Positions 56,299 to 64,000 of a stretch of 64,000 nucleotides of DNA are shown piece after piece. The stretch is from assembly GCA_000717735.1 (NCBI GenBank), contig JOBE01000038.1, positions 1 to 64,000 of the forward strand, in the 5' to 3' direction. A program made the translations under genes and the position numbers. The first letter of the stretch is position 1. Each line of letters begins with the position of its first letter. Under the pieces are notes generated by a model. The model saw only the letters and a list, made by a program, of their open reading frames with translations. It did not search any database and was not told where the DNA came from. This DNA is from Streptomyces griseoluteus (lineage in GTDB: Bacteria > Actinomycetota > Actinomycetes > Streptomycetales > Streptomycetaceae).

Positions 56299-57240
56299 CT
56301 AGAAACCCAGCTTGCGCAGCTGCTTCGGGTCCCGCTGCCAGTCCTTCGCGACCTTCACGTGCAGGTCGAGGAAGACCGGCGTGCCGAGCAGGGCCTCGAT
56401 GTGCTTGCGGGACTTCATGCCGACCTCCTTCAGGCGGCTGCCCTTGGGGCCGATGATGATGCCCTTCTGGCTGGGGCGCTCGATGTACACGTTGGCGTGG
56501 ATGTCGAGCAGCGGCCGGTCCGCGGGGCGGTTCTCGCGGGGGATCATCTCCTCCACGACCACCGCGATCGAGTGCGGCAGCTCGTCCCGTACGCCTTCGA
56601 GCGCGGCCTCGCGGATCAGCTCCGCGACCATGACCTGCTCCGGCTCGTCCGTGAGGTCGCCCTCCGGGTAGAGCGGCGGGGACTCGGGGAGCAGCGGGAT
56701 CAGCAGGTCGGCGACGAGCTGGACCTGCTTGTTGCCGACGGCCGAGACCGGCACGATCTGCGTCCACTCGAAGCCCAGCTCCTTGCCGAGCTGGTCGACG
56801 GCGATGAGCTGCTCGGCGAGCGTCTTGGAGTCGACCAGGTCGGTCTTGGTGATGATCGCGACCTTGGGGGTCTTCTTGATCCCGGCGAGTTCCTTGGCGA
56901 TGAACTTGTCGCCGGGGCCGAGCTTCTGGTCGGCGGGCAGGCAGAAGCCGATCACGTCGACCTCGGCCCAGGTGGTGCGCACGACGTCGTTGAGCCGCTC
57001 GCCCAGGAGGGTGCGCGGCTTGTGGAGGCCGGGGGTGTCCACGAGGATCAGCTGCGCCTCGGGGCGGTGCACGATGCCCCGGACGGTGTGCCGGGTGGTC
57101 TGCGGCCGGTTCGAGGTGATGGCCACCTTCTGGCCGACCAGAGCGTTCGTGAGAGTGGACTTGCCCGCGTTGGGGCGGCCTACGAAGCAGGCGAAGCCGG
57201 CCCGGTGGACGGCTTCGGTTTCTTGGTTGCGAGCGCTCAT
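56299..57240 (-). CDS. era: GTPase Era
   Basis: 313 residues. G1 GRPNAGKST, G2/G3 region with QTTRHT and DTPGLHKPRTLLG, G4 TKTD (in AIITKTDLVD), and a C-terminal KH domain with GPKGSRLKEVG for 16S rRNA binding. It assists 30S ribosome maturation. ATG 57240 (MSARNQETEAV) is preferred; ATG 57249 adds three residues but has its Shine-Dalgarno too close. The C-terminal tail QRDPKQLRKLGF is partly repeated downstream. Genes of the nearby ybeY/CorC group lie upstream, beyond an inserted WxL cluster. Confidence 0.94.
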   Translation of the reverse strand: MSARNQETEAVHRAGFACFVGRPNAGKSTLTNALVGQKVAITSNRPQTTRHTVRGIVHRPEAQLILVDTPGLHKPRTLLGERLNDVVRTTWAEVDVIGFCLPADQKLGPGDKFIAKELAGIKKTPKVAIITKTDLVDSKTLAEQLIAVDQLGKELGFEWTQIVPVSAVGNKQVQLVADLLIPLLPESPPLYPEGDLTDEPEQVMVAELIREAALEGVRDELPHSIAVVVEEMIPRENRPADRPLLDIHANVYIERPSQKGIIIGPKGSRLKEVGMKSRKHIEALLGTPVFLDLHVKVAKDWQRDPKQLRKLGF

Positions 57241-57279
57241 GGGGGCCATTGTCCCCGATGGACGCCCGCCTCACGTACC

Positions 57280-58248
57280 TCAGTGCGGATCCGGGGCCGT
57301 ACGGGCCGCCCGGCGCCGTCGTATCCGCAGCCCGAAGAGGCCGGCGGCGGCCCCCGCGAGCAGGGTCGTGGCGGCGGCCCAGGGCACGGCGAGGAAGGAC
57401 ACCGTGCCGGTCTCCCGCACGTCCTTCGCGGTGGCGGTGAGGGTGACGTCGCCCCAGTCGAGCTGCGGGGAGCCGGTCCAGCGCTCGGTGAGCCGGATCT
57501 TCTGCCGGGGCAGCAGCTCGGCCGGAACCTTCGCGAGGTCGCGGTCGAGGAGGGTGCGGCCGAAGAGGCCTTCGGCGCGGAGCGCGACCTTGGGATCGAG
57601 GGTGACGTTGCCCCGGTTGTGCAGGGTGTACGAGACGACGGCGCTGCCGGCCCGGGTGCCGGGGACCAGCGGCCGGTCCTGGTCGAGGGTGACGTCCTCG
57701 ACGGCGAGGGCGGGGACGGTCGGGCCGCTGACCCGCAGGTAGAGCCGGGCGGCGACCGCGCGCTGCACGCCGACGGCGACGGAGCCCTTCCCGCCGGGGC
57801 TGATCCGCTCGTCGAGCGCGACGAGGGCCCCGGGGTGGTCGCCGGGGTCGGCGTCGGCGGGGACGGTCAGGGTGTACGGGACGGTGACGGCCTTGCCGGG
57901 CGGGACGGTGATCCGGCTCTGCGCGGGCTTGATCCAGGCCCCGGCGCCGGTCTGCTCCTCCCGCTGGGTGCGGACGGCGAAGCCGCCGTCGCGGTCGGTG
58001 TTGTAGGCGTCGGCGCCGTAGAGCCGGAAGGTCAGCGGGGCGGCCGTCTTGTTGGCGACGGTGACCCGGTCGGTGAGGGTGGCGCCTGGATCGGCGGTGA
58101 GGAAGAAGTAGGGGCGGCTGCCGAGCCGGGCGGCGGCCGGGTAGACGGCCCACTCGCCGTTCTCGGCGGCGTGCGCGCTCGGCGCGGTGCCCAGGCACAG
58201 GCCCGCGAGAAGGAGGCTCAGGAGGAGGACGTACGGCTTGGTGCGCAC
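57280..58248 (-). CDS. DUF916-type WxL-binding/cell-wall protein
   Basis: 322 residues. Signal peptide (1-27, ending SAHA), then paired immunoglobulin-like beta domains: LTDRVTVANKTAAPLTFRLYGADAYNTDRDGGFAV, then WIKPAQSRITVPPGKAVTVPYTLTVPADADPGDH, GALVALDERIS and a second domain with SYTLHNRGNVTLDPKVAL. A C-terminal helix (AAATTLLAGAAAGLFGL) with RRRR tail anchors it in the membrane. This is the DUF916 plus WxL-protein-interacting architecture. Next to a WxL-domain gene, 67 bases apart. It probably binds peptidoglycan and holds the WxL protein. Confidence 0.85.
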   Translation of the reverse strand: MRTKPYVLLLSLLLAGLCLGTAPSAHAAENGEWAVYPAAARLGSRPYFFLTADPGATLTDRVTVANKTAAPLTFRLYGADAYNTDRDGGFAVRTQREEQTGAGAWIKPAQSRITVPPGKAVTVPYTLTVPADADPGDHPGALVALDERISPGGKGSVAVGVQRAVAARLYLRVSGPTVPALAVEDVTLDQDRPLVPGTRAGSAVVSYTLHNRGNVTLDPKVALRAEGLFGRTLLDRDLAKVPAELLPRQKIRLTERWTGSPQLDWGDVTLTATAKDVRETGTVSFLAVPWAAATTLLAGAAAGLFGLRIRRRRAARTAPDPH

Positions 58249-58315
58249 GGGTGCGGACCCCCCGGGGTGCGGATGGGAGCGGGCAGGGCGGGTGCGCGCC
58301 CGGCCCGCCGGACGG

Positions 58316-59650
58316 TCAGGACAGGGTGAGGGTGAGCACGCCCGCGTACGCGCCTGGCGCCGTGAACGCCGGGACGTCGAGGGAGAGCCCGGCGCCGACG
58401 GTGAACTCGCCGCCCGTGAGGGTGCCGTTCGGAGTGGAGGCGAGGCTCGCGCCGCCGCTGCCGACCGGGCCGGACGAGCCGGCCGCGCAGGTGCTGGGGC
58501 TGCCGGCCTTGGCGGTGCAGGCCGGGGTCCAGCTGAGGTTCCCGGCGCCGATGGAGCCGCCGGGGCCGGTGAAGTCGGTGACCTTGCCGGTGAGGGACCA
58601 GCCCGCGGGGCCGCCGCGGAAGTCCTTGACCGTCACCGTGTTGAGGTCGCCGGTGGCGGCGCCGCCCTGACCGAAGTCGACGGACGACAGCTGGACGGCG
58701 TCCCCGGCCTGGGTCATGGACAGTTCGCCCGCCGTGACGGCCGCGGTGATCGTCTGACTGTTCGGCGGGGCCGGGACGACGACCTTGTACGCGGCGGGTC
58801 CCGCGCCCTTCTCGGGGTCCCAGGCCGCGCCCTCGTACGCCACGATCCCGGTGGTCGCCGCGTCGTTGACCTTCAGGCGCGCGGCGAAACCGCCCTCGCT
58901 GTCGGTCGTGACGGTCATCCGGTCGGCGGTCTCCGCCGCTCCGGCGCGGCCGGCGACGGTGACCTCGGTGAGCGGGGTGAACTTGGCTCCGTTGACGGTG
59001 ACCCGGACGCCGGCGTCCCCCGAGGCGCTGTCGAGCTGGAGCGTGCGGGCGTTGGGGCTGGTGACGGGGCTCGCGACGACCGTCTCGGAGACCGGGGCGG
59101 GCGGGCTGAGCACCGTACAGGGGGTGTCCAGCTCCATGAGGTAGCTGGTGTGGATGTTGTAGTCGCCGGGCGAGAGGGTGATCGATCCGGCCTGGGTGAC
59201 CGTGAAGGTGCCGGTCATGGAGAAGGCGGGGAAGGAGCCCTTGCCGGGGACCGGCGGGTTCTTCTTGGGTCCGGTGACGCTGATCGCGCCGGTCTGGGCG
59301 CCGCCGAGGACGACCTTGCCGCTGGGCGTCATGATGTCGGCCGGGAGCGCGAGGTCGACCGGGTTGGACGCGGCGGGCTTGGTGATCGTGTAGGTGACGG
59401 TCACGGTGTCGCCGACCTTGGGGCTGCTCTTGTCGACCGTGATCGCGGCGGTGGTGGTGCCCTCGATGGGCGGGATGCCGGCGATCGGCGGCGGGACGCA
59501 GCGCGTGGGGAACTGGACCTCCACGGACGTGCTGGTCGCGCCGGCCGGGGCGGCGAGTGCGCCGCCGGCGGCGACCGCGAGGGCGGTGGCGCCGAGGACG
59601 GCGGTCCAGCGCCGTCTTCGGGCCGCCGCCCGGGATCGGGTGAGTGCCAT
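58316..59650 (-). CDS. WxL-domain surface protein
   Basis: 444 residues. Signal peptide with RRRR start (MALTRSRAAARRRR), hydrophobic core and AGA cleavage. Two or three beta domains follow (AITVDKSSPKVGDTVTVTYTITKP; RVTVNGAKFTPLTEVTVAG); the C-terminal 160 residues are the WxL region: VTVKDFRGGPAGWSLTGKVTDFTG holds the WxL motif (W-S-L), and the end GAYAGVLTLTLS is the distal strand. WxL proteins attach non-covalently to the wall. The gene pairs with the DUF916 protein; ATG 59650 is the first with a proper signal sequence. Confidence 0.87.
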   Translation of the reverse strand: MALTRSRAAARRRRWTAVLGATALAVAAGGALAAPAGATSTSVEVQFPTRCVPPPIAGIPPIEGTTTAAITVDKSSPKVGDTVTVTYTITKPAASNPVDLALPADIMTPSGKVVLGGAQTGAISVTGPKKNPPVPGKGSFPAFSMTGTFTVTQAGSITLSPGDYNIHTSYLMELDTPCTVLSPPAPVSETVVASPVTSPNARTLQLDSASGDAGVRVTVNGAKFTPLTEVTVAGRAGAAETADRMTVTTDSEGGFAARLKVNDAATTGIVAYEGAAWDPEKGAGPAAYKVVVPAPPNSQTITAAVTAGELSMTQAGDAVQLSSVDFGQGGAATGDLNTVTVKDFRGGPAGWSLTGKVTDFTGPGGSIGAGNLSWTPACTAKAGSPSTCAAGSSGPVGSGGASLASTPNGTLTGGEFTVGAGLSLDVPAFTAPGAYAGVLTLTLS

Positions 59651-59864
59651 GGATGTGCCCCCTCCTGAGGGATGAGTGGGCGCCATTGACGGCTGCGGGC
59701 CGAGAGAAGTCAATGCACGCGAAAGCCATCGACTGATGACCCATCAGATAATGGCAAGATCGTCGAAGGCGGGGCGTTTCCCCAGGTCACACGGCCGGTT
59801 TCGCCCCCGGACACGACGGAGACCGGTGCCGCCGACGGCGACACCGGTCCGGGTTGCGCGGGGC
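59651..59864. other. Intergenic region between WxL gene and small secreted-protein gene
   Basis: 214 bases without a supportable gene. GACCCATCAG and AT-richer sequence near 59720-59765 (CGATCTTGCCATTATC on the minus strand) may hold the promoter of the WxL gene; a CCGGT-rich segment near 59820 could form a stem. Confidence 0.35.
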
Positions 59865-60344
59865 TCAGCTGAAGACGAACGGACCCGGCGACTGCGAGGT
59901 CACCGCGTCACAGTTCACCGTGACCCCGAAGATCACCATCTTGAGGGCGACACCCGCGAAGTACGAGTTGAGGCTGTCGCCCGAGGCCACCGTCCCGCTC
60001 AGCGGGCCGATGACGACGGACTTCCCGGCACCGAGCGCCGGGTTCTTCTTGCCGGCGAAGACCCGGGTGCCGCCACCCGCCTTGGCCATCGTCAGCGTGG
60101 CGTTGATCTGGTCGGCGCCGACCGCGATCGGCGTCGTGACGGCCGACGTGACGGTGATGGTCGCGGCCGTGCCGCTCTGGGTCGCGGCGAGGGTGGCGGT
60201 GCCGCCGCCCCAGCTGCCGCAGTCGTACGTCGCCGTGGCCGACCCCGGCGAGACGGCCGCGGCCGTCGGCGCGAAGGCGAGCGCGGCGGCGGCGAGGCCG
60301 CCGGTGAGGACCGCGACGGTCCCTAAGGTGCTTCTGCTTCTCAT
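59865..60344 (-). CDS. Small secreted protein of the WxL cluster
   Basis: 159 residues: signal peptide (MRSRSTLGTVAVLTGGLAAAALAFAPTAAA) and a beta-rich mature part with two cysteines (TYDCGSWGGG and VNCDAVT) probably in a disulphide. No known domain; the tail ends SPGPFVFS. Its place upstream of the WxL and DUF916 genes on the same strand suggests membership in a surface assembly. Confidence 0.72.
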   Translation of the reverse strand: MRSRSTLGTVAVLTGGLAAAALAFAPTAAAVSPGSATATYDCGSWGGGTATLAATQSGTAATITVTSAVTTPIAVGADQINATLTMAKAGGGTRVFAGKKNPALGAGKSVVIGPLSGTVASGDSLNSYFAGVALKMVIFGVTVNCDAVTSQSPGPFVFS

Positions 60345-60498
60345 GGCGGGTTCGTACCCCTTCCGATGACGAACGCAGGGGTGCGGACTCTGCGTGAAGG
60401 ACGTGAATCTGACGGTCCGTCGGACCGGTCGCTGCTATTGATGCGCAGCCCGCCGGGGAAGGCAAGAGAAGTCGCGGTGATCCTTCACAAACGCGCAA

Positions 60499-60524
60499 GG
60501 GCCCGGCGTCGAGACGCCGGGCCC
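60499..60524. terminator. Terminator after cytidine deaminase-like gene
   Basis: GGGCCCGGCGTC (60499-60510) and GACGCCGGGCCC (60513-60524) pair with a minimal loop, 17 bases beyond the gene's stop on the minus strand. Confidence 0.8.
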
Positions 60525-60540
60525 CTCTGCCGTTCTGGTG

Positions 60541-60903
60541 TCAGCCCGCGGTGACCGCCGTGCGCAGTTGCCCGTCGGGGCCCGCGAGCAGCACCGGGGT
60601 CTCCGGGCCGCCGAGGTCCCGTACCGCCGCGCGGTCCTCGTCCGTCGCGGCCTCGGCGTTCGACACGACGGCCGCCGCCTCCAGGGACTGGGCGCCGCTG
60701 GCCACCGCCATCGCGACCGCGGTCCGCAGCGCGCTCAGCTTGAGCGACTCCAGCTCCACGGTCCCCGCCACGTACGTACGGCCGGTCTCGTCCCGCACCG
60801 CCGCCCCCTCGGGCACACCGTTGCGGGCGCGGGCGCTCCGCGCCAGGGTGATGATCTTGAGGTCCTCGGCGCCGAGGTCGCCGTGCTCGCTGCTGAGTGT
60901 CAT
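60541..60903 (-). CDS. Degenerate cytidine deaminase-like protein
   Basis: 120 residues, aligned to the cytidine deaminase fold by IITLARSARARNGVPEGAAVRDETGRTYVAGTVE, SLKLSALRTAVAMAVASG and AAVVSNAE. The zinc signatures C/HAE and PCxxC are absent: the first is SALRT and the second is missing, so zinc and deaminase activity are lost. Located between era and the CorC gene in this genome, where Streptomyces genomes commonly keep a cdd-like gene. Structural or regulatory role unknown. Confidence 0.78.
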   Translation of the reverse strand: MTLSSEHGDLGAEDLKIITLARSARARNGVPEGAAVRDETGRTYVAGTVELESLKLSALRTAVAMAVASGAQSLEAAAVVSNAEAATDEDRAAVRDLGGPETPVLLAGPDGQLRTAVTAG

Positions 60904-61032
60904 GGCCCGAGCATAGGTCGCGGGCCGGGCGCACCCGGATCCCGTCTCATCCCACGACCCGGCCGGTCTCAGTCCGCGACCGGGCCGGCTCGCCGCGCGC
61001 CCCGGTCCGTCCCGGCCCGCGAGCCGTCCGTC

Positions 61033-61920
61033 TCAGCCCGCGACCGGGTACATCGCCCCACGGCGCCCGGCGGGAGACGCCAGCCACTCCAGCTTCTCCG
61101 CCGTGTCCGCCTCCGGCAGCGGCGTGTGCATCACGATCACCAGGTCCGGCCGGGCCGGGACCCTGAGCTGCGTCGCCTCGACCACCAGCGTGCCGACCAG
61201 CGGATGGTCCATCTCCTTGCGGTTCTGGCCGCCCGGCAGGATGTCCCGCCGCTCCCACAGCTCAGCGAACTCCGGGCTCAGTTCCCTGGCCTCCTCGACC
61301 ACGGCGCGGAACCCCTCGTCGTCCGGGCACTCCGAGCAGGCGGAACGGAACTGCGCGACGACCTTCGGCGCCAGCTCCTCCCAGTGCCCCACCCGCGAGC
61401 GGTACAGCGGGTCGGTGAAGAAGTTCACCAGGCAGTTCTGCGAGATCTCCGGCCGCATCCCGAGCACGATCGCCGCAGCGTCGTTGTACAGGACCGTGTT
61501 CCAGTAGACGTCCATGATGTGCGCGGGGAACGGCATCCACGCGTCGATGAGGCGCCGCAGCCCCTCGCACATGTCCCGGTCCTCCGGAGCCGCCTCCAGG
61601 GCCGGCGGGTTCAGCGCCGCCAGGACGTACAGATGACGCCGCTCCGCCGGGCTCAGCCGCAGCACCCGCGCCACCGAGTCGAGCACCTGCGGCGAGACCG
61701 TGATGTCCCGGCCCTGCTCCAGCCACTGGTACCAGGAGACCCCGACACCCGCCAGGACCGCGACCTCCTCCCGGCGAAGCCCCGGCGTGCGGCGCCGCGC
61801 GCCGCCGTCGGGAAGTCCCGCCTCGGCGGGGCTGATCCGGGCCCGACGGCTCATCAGGAACTCGCGCAGTTCGCCGAGTCGGTGCTGTTTCGCGCTGGTG
61901 CTCTCGAGAGCGGTGGCCAC
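61033..61920 (-). CDS. XRE-type regulator with MmyB-like ligand domain (copy 2)
   Basis: 295 residues, paralogue of the regulator at 29.2 kb: helix-turn-helix with RRRTPGLRREEVAVLAGVGVSWYQWLEQGRDITVSPQVLDSVARVL, then ligand domain DVYWNTVLYNDAAAIVLGM, NCLVNFFTDP and LIVEATQLRVPARPDL-like VVEATQLRVPARPDLVIVMHTPLPE. GTG 61920 is preceded by GGAGGA six bases away. Divergent from an MFS pump, the probable target. Operator-like repeats lie between the two genes. Confidence 0.9.
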   Translation of the reverse strand: MATALESTSAKQHRLGELREFLMSRRARISPAEAGLPDGGARRRTPGLRREEVAVLAGVGVSWYQWLEQGRDITVSPQVLDSVARVLRLSPAERRHLYVLAALNPPALEAAPEDRDMCEGLRRLIDAWMPFPAHIMDVYWNTVLYNDAAAIVLGMRPEISQNCLVNFFTDPLYRSRVGHWEELAPKVVAQFRSACSECPDDEGFRAVVEEARELSPEFAELWERRDILPGGQNRKEMDHPLVGTLVVEATQLRVPARPDLVIVMHTPLPEADTAEKLEWLASPAGRRGAMYPVAG

Positions 61921-61941
61921 GTGTGCTTCCTCCCCCTGGAC

Positions 61942-61973
61942 GCCTGGTGGTGCCTGGTGGTGCGACCAACAGG
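61942..61973. promoter_or_regulatory. Operator-like repeats between regulator and MFS gene (copy 2)
   Basis: GCCTGGTGGT occurs twice head to tail (61942-61951 and 61952-61961), and CCTGGTGGT is answered at 61965-61973 by ACCAACAGG, giving an inverted repeat with eight of nine pairs. It occupies the same place as the paired CTGGTACCAG dyads in the 30-kb copy. Confidence 0.5.
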
Positions 61974-62021
61974 GTAAGTTCCCGCTCCCCAGCCTTGTTC
62001 CCGGACGCCGAGGGTGGGGCC

Positions 62022-63422
62022 ATGGCAACGACGACCTCCGCCCCGACCACCCCCACCGACCCGGCCGCTCCCCCGGCCATCACCGGCCGCACCCGGCTCA
62101 TCCTCTTCGTGCTGTGCGCCGCCCAGTTCATGGTCTCGCTCGACTTCTCCGTACTGAACGTGGCGCTGCCCGTCCTCGGCGCCGACCTCGGCCTCGACCA
62201 GTCCGCCCTCCAGTGGGCCGTCACCGCCTTCGCGCTGCCCTCCGGCGGCTTCCTGCTCCTCTTCGGACGCGTCGGCGACCTCTACGGACGCAAGAAGCTG
62301 TTCCTCGCCGGACTCGCCCTCTTCGGCGCGGCCTCGCTGCTCGCCACCTTCGCCTGGAACCCGGCCGCGTTCCTCACCGCACGCGCCCTCCAGGGCATCG
62401 GCGCCGCCGCGATCGTGCCCACCGGCATGTCCCTGCTGACCACCACGTTCCCCGAGGGACCGCTGCGCGACCGGGCGCTCGGCATCTCCGGCACCCTGCT
62501 CTCGCTCGGCTTCACCGTCGGCATGATCCTCGGCGGCGTCATGACGGACACCCTCGGCTGGCGCTCCACCATGGGCCTGCTGGCCCTCTTCAGCGTGATC
62601 GTGCTGCCCCTGGCCCCCGGCCTGCTCCCCGAGTCCCGCACCGCCGAGCGACCGCGGCTCGACGTGCCCGGCGCGGTGACCGTCACGGGCGGTCTGCTCG
62701 CCCTGATCTACGCCCTGTCGACGGCGGCCGAGCGCGGCTTCGGCGGCACGGACGTGCTGGTCACACTGGTGGCGGGCATCGTGCTGCTCGCCGTGTTCGT
62801 CCGGGTCGAGTCCCGGCACGCGGCCCCGCTGGTGTCGCTGCCGATGCTGCGGCGCGGCACGGTCGCCTTCGGCAACCTGGGCGGTCTCGTCACCTTCTCG
62901 ATGATGTCGGCGGTCGTCTTCGTCCTGACCCTGTACCTCCAGGAGACGCTGGGCCTCTCGGCCTTCCTGACCGGTCTGGTCTTCGGCGTGCAGGGCGTGG
63001 CGTCGGTCGTGGCCGGACTGTTCGCGTCGAAGGTGATCGGCCGGATCGGCGCCCGCCGCACCCTCGTCGGCTCGCTCGTCGGGCAGGGCCTGCTCACGGC
63101 GGCGCTGCTCGGTCTGGGCGAGGAGTCGGGCGTGGTCCTGGCGACCGTCGCGGTCTCGCTGGCCTCCATGTGCCATCTCGGCGCGATCATCTCGTACGGC
63201 CTGATCGTCACCTCCGGCGTCCCCGACGAGGAGCAGGGCCTGGCGACCGGTCTGGTGACCACGACCCAGCAGGTCGGCCTCACCGTCGGCATCCCGCTGC
63301 TCGGCGTGCTCGCCACCACCGGCGGGGACCTGTTCGGAGGTGTCCGCACGGTCCTCGTCCAGGACGCGGCGATCGTGCTGGGCACGGCCGCGCTCGTCGC
63401 CCTGGGTCTGCGGCGCAGGTGA
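62022..63422 (+). CDS. MFS transporter, DHA2 (EmrB/QacA) type, copy 2
   Basis: 466 residues, about 14 helices. First helix AQFMVSLDFSVLNVALPVLGADLG holds the DHA2 Asp; motif A FGRVGDLYGRKKLFLAG; motif C GMILGGVMTD. Ends VALGLRRR. Exporter of drugs or metabolites. It is divergent from its putative repressor, as in the 30-kb pair, but sequence divergence is large, so an old duplication or separate acquisition. ATG 62022 was chosen; upstream reading frame lacks a transmembrane start. Confidence 0.9.
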   Translation: MATTTSAPTTPTDPAAPPAITGRTRLILFVLCAAQFMVSLDFSVLNVALPVLGADLGLDQSALQWAVTAFALPSGGFLLLFGRVGDLYGRKKLFLAGLALFGAASLLATFAWNPAAFLTARALQGIGAAAIVPTGMSLLTTTFPEGPLRDRALGISGTLLSLGFTVGMILGGVMTDTLGWRSTMGLLALFSVIVLPLAPGLLPESRTAERPRLDVPGAVTVTGGLLALIYALSTAAERGFGGTDVLVTLVAGIVLLAVFVRVESRHAAPLVSLPMLRRGTVAFGNLGGLVTFSMMSAVVFVLTLYLQETLGLSAFLTGLVFGVQGVASVVAGLFASKVIGRIGARRTLVGSLVGQGLLTAALLGLGEESGVVLATVAVSLASMCHLGAIISYGLIVTSGVPDEEQGLATGLVTTTQQVGLTVGIPLLGVLATTGGDLFGGVRTVLVQDAAIVLGTAALVALGLRRR

Positions 63423-63776
63423 TCAGGGGCGGTCGAGGCGCAGCCGTACGGCCTTCGGCAGACCCGCGACCACCAGGTCGTACGAGTCCTCGACGAGCTC
63501 CCGGACCATCCGGTCCGGGAGCTCTCCGACGGTCACCGTGTTCCAGTGCCGCTTGTTCATGTGATAGCCGGGGGCGATCGCCGGATGCTCCTCACGGAGC
63601 CGTACCGCCTCGTCCGGATCGCACTTGAGATTGACCCGCAGCGGCTCGGAGTCGAGCCACGACAGCGCGAACAGCTTCCCGGCGACCTTGAAGACGGAGA
63701 CGTCGGGGCCGAACGGGAACTCCTCCGACGCGTCGTTGAACTCCAGGCAGAGGGCGCGCAGCTGCTCGGGGGTCAT
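63423..63776 (-). CDS. MmcQ/YjbR family protein
   Basis: 117 residues, single YjbR/CyaY-like domain: LCLEFNDASEEFPFGPDVSVFKVAGKLFALSW, NLKCDPDEAVRLREEHPAIAPGYHMNKRHWNTVTVG and LVEDSYDLVVAGL. The N-W-N-T/V and PGYHMNKRHW region is the family hallmark. A DNA-binding role is suggested for the family but unproven. Its ATG overlaps the stop of the CorC-like gene by four bases (ATGA), so they are translationally coupled. Confidence 0.9.
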   Translation of the reverse strand: MTPEQLRALCLEFNDASEEFPFGPDVSVFKVAGKLFALSWLDSEPLRVNLKCDPDEAVRLREEHPAIAPGYHMNKRHWNTVTVGELPDRMVRELVEDSYDLVVAGLPKAVRLRLDRP

Positions 63777-64000
63777 TCCGGCTTCTCCTCCGGTTCCAGC
63801 GGTTCCACGAGAACGGTGACGATCTTGTTCCGCCGGCCGGCCGGGGACTCGGCCGTCAGCCGCAGCGAACGCCCGTCCGGCAGCTCCACCACTGCCTTCG
63901 CCCCCGCGATCGGAACCCTGCCGAGCGCCTTCGCGAGCAGACCGCCGACGGTCTCCACGTCCTCGTCGTCGTACTCGTCGGGGCCCAGGCCGTACAGCTC
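63773..64000 (-). CDS. CorC/HlyC family transporter, C-terminal part (cut by window edge)
   Basis: The last 75 or so residues of a hemolysin/CorC protein; the N-terminal DUF21 membrane and CBS domains are beyond the right edge. Visible is the C-terminal CorC_HlyC domain ELYGLGPDEYDDEDVETVGGLLAKALGRVPIAGAKAVV and LPDGRSLRLTAESPAGRRNKIVTVLVEP. VETVGG is the family-typical start of the domain. It probably affects Mg/Co or other ion export at the membrane. The translational start is outside the window. Confidence 0.85.
   Translation of the reverse strand, partial: ELYGLGPDEYDDEDVETVGGLLAKALGRVPIAGAKAVVELPDGRSLRLTAESPAGRRNKIVTVLVEPLEPEEKPE

Overview
The window is high-GC chromosomal DNA of a Streptomyces-type actinomycete. 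Evidence: very high third-position GC, frequent GTG starts, long stem terminators mostly without U-tracts, and genus-typical genes (XRE/DUF397 pair, DUF6243, MmyB-type regulators, mycothiol-type maleylpyruvate isomerase family, archaeal/eukaryal-type GlyS). Gene order (nitrate and nitrite reductase, ppdK, dusB, glyS, znu/zur, uppS, recO, leuA, era) resembles, from memory and unchecked, the SCO24xx-SCO25xx core region of S. coelicolor. I see no rRNA, tRNA, CRISPR array, integrase or insertion sequence.

Layout. 0-4.3 kb: GNAT acetyltransferase, aquaporin, SanA-like protein and the assimilatory nitrate reductase. 4.3-9.3 kb (minus): an operon of FMN reductase, a two-subunit ABC exporter and a CutA-gamma-glutamylcyclotransferase fusion, behind a near-perfect SoxR box. 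9.4-12.5 kb: class IV aminotransferase, secreted protein plus class F sortase, TauE/SafE permease. 12.7-16.8 kb: nitrite reductase operon behind a four-part GlnR-like box. 16.9-24.3 kb: TetR with MFS and SDR genes sharing an operator, VOC protein, truncated globin, propeller-like protein, PhoX-like Tat protein, ArsR-type regulator. 24.3-29.1 kb: ppdK flanked by stacked hairpins, and dusB. 29.2-33.8 kb: MmyB-type regulator with a divergent MFS pump, DUF6243, and an aldo/keto reductase with a TetR.

33.9-42.3 kb: glyS, a degenerate M16-like protein divergent from the Zur-controlled znuACB operon, zur, then uppS and recO. 42.2-46.9 kb: LysR, small regulators, and an XRE-DUF397 pair next to two tiny overlapping genes. 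47-52.4 kb: ferredoxin-NADP reductase, LuxR-type regulator, FAD oxidase, TerB-like protein. 52.5-56.1 kb: a frameshifted LAXTG sorting-signal relic, leuA with a leucine-rich leader peptide, and a protealysin-like M4 protease with an emfourin-type inhibitor. 56.3-64 kb: era, a DUF916/WxL surface-protein cluster, a degenerate cytidine deaminase, a second MmyB-type regulator/MFS pair, MmcQ/YjbR, and the 3' end of a CorC/HlyC gene cut by the window edge.

Several genes form readable circuits: nitrogen assimilation (nitrate and nitrite reductases, GlnR-like sites), zinc homeostasis (two Zur boxes, znuACB, zur), redox-drug defence (SoxR box, reductase, exporter), leucine attenuation (leader peptide, leuA), and four regulator/target pairs with candidate operators visible between the genes.
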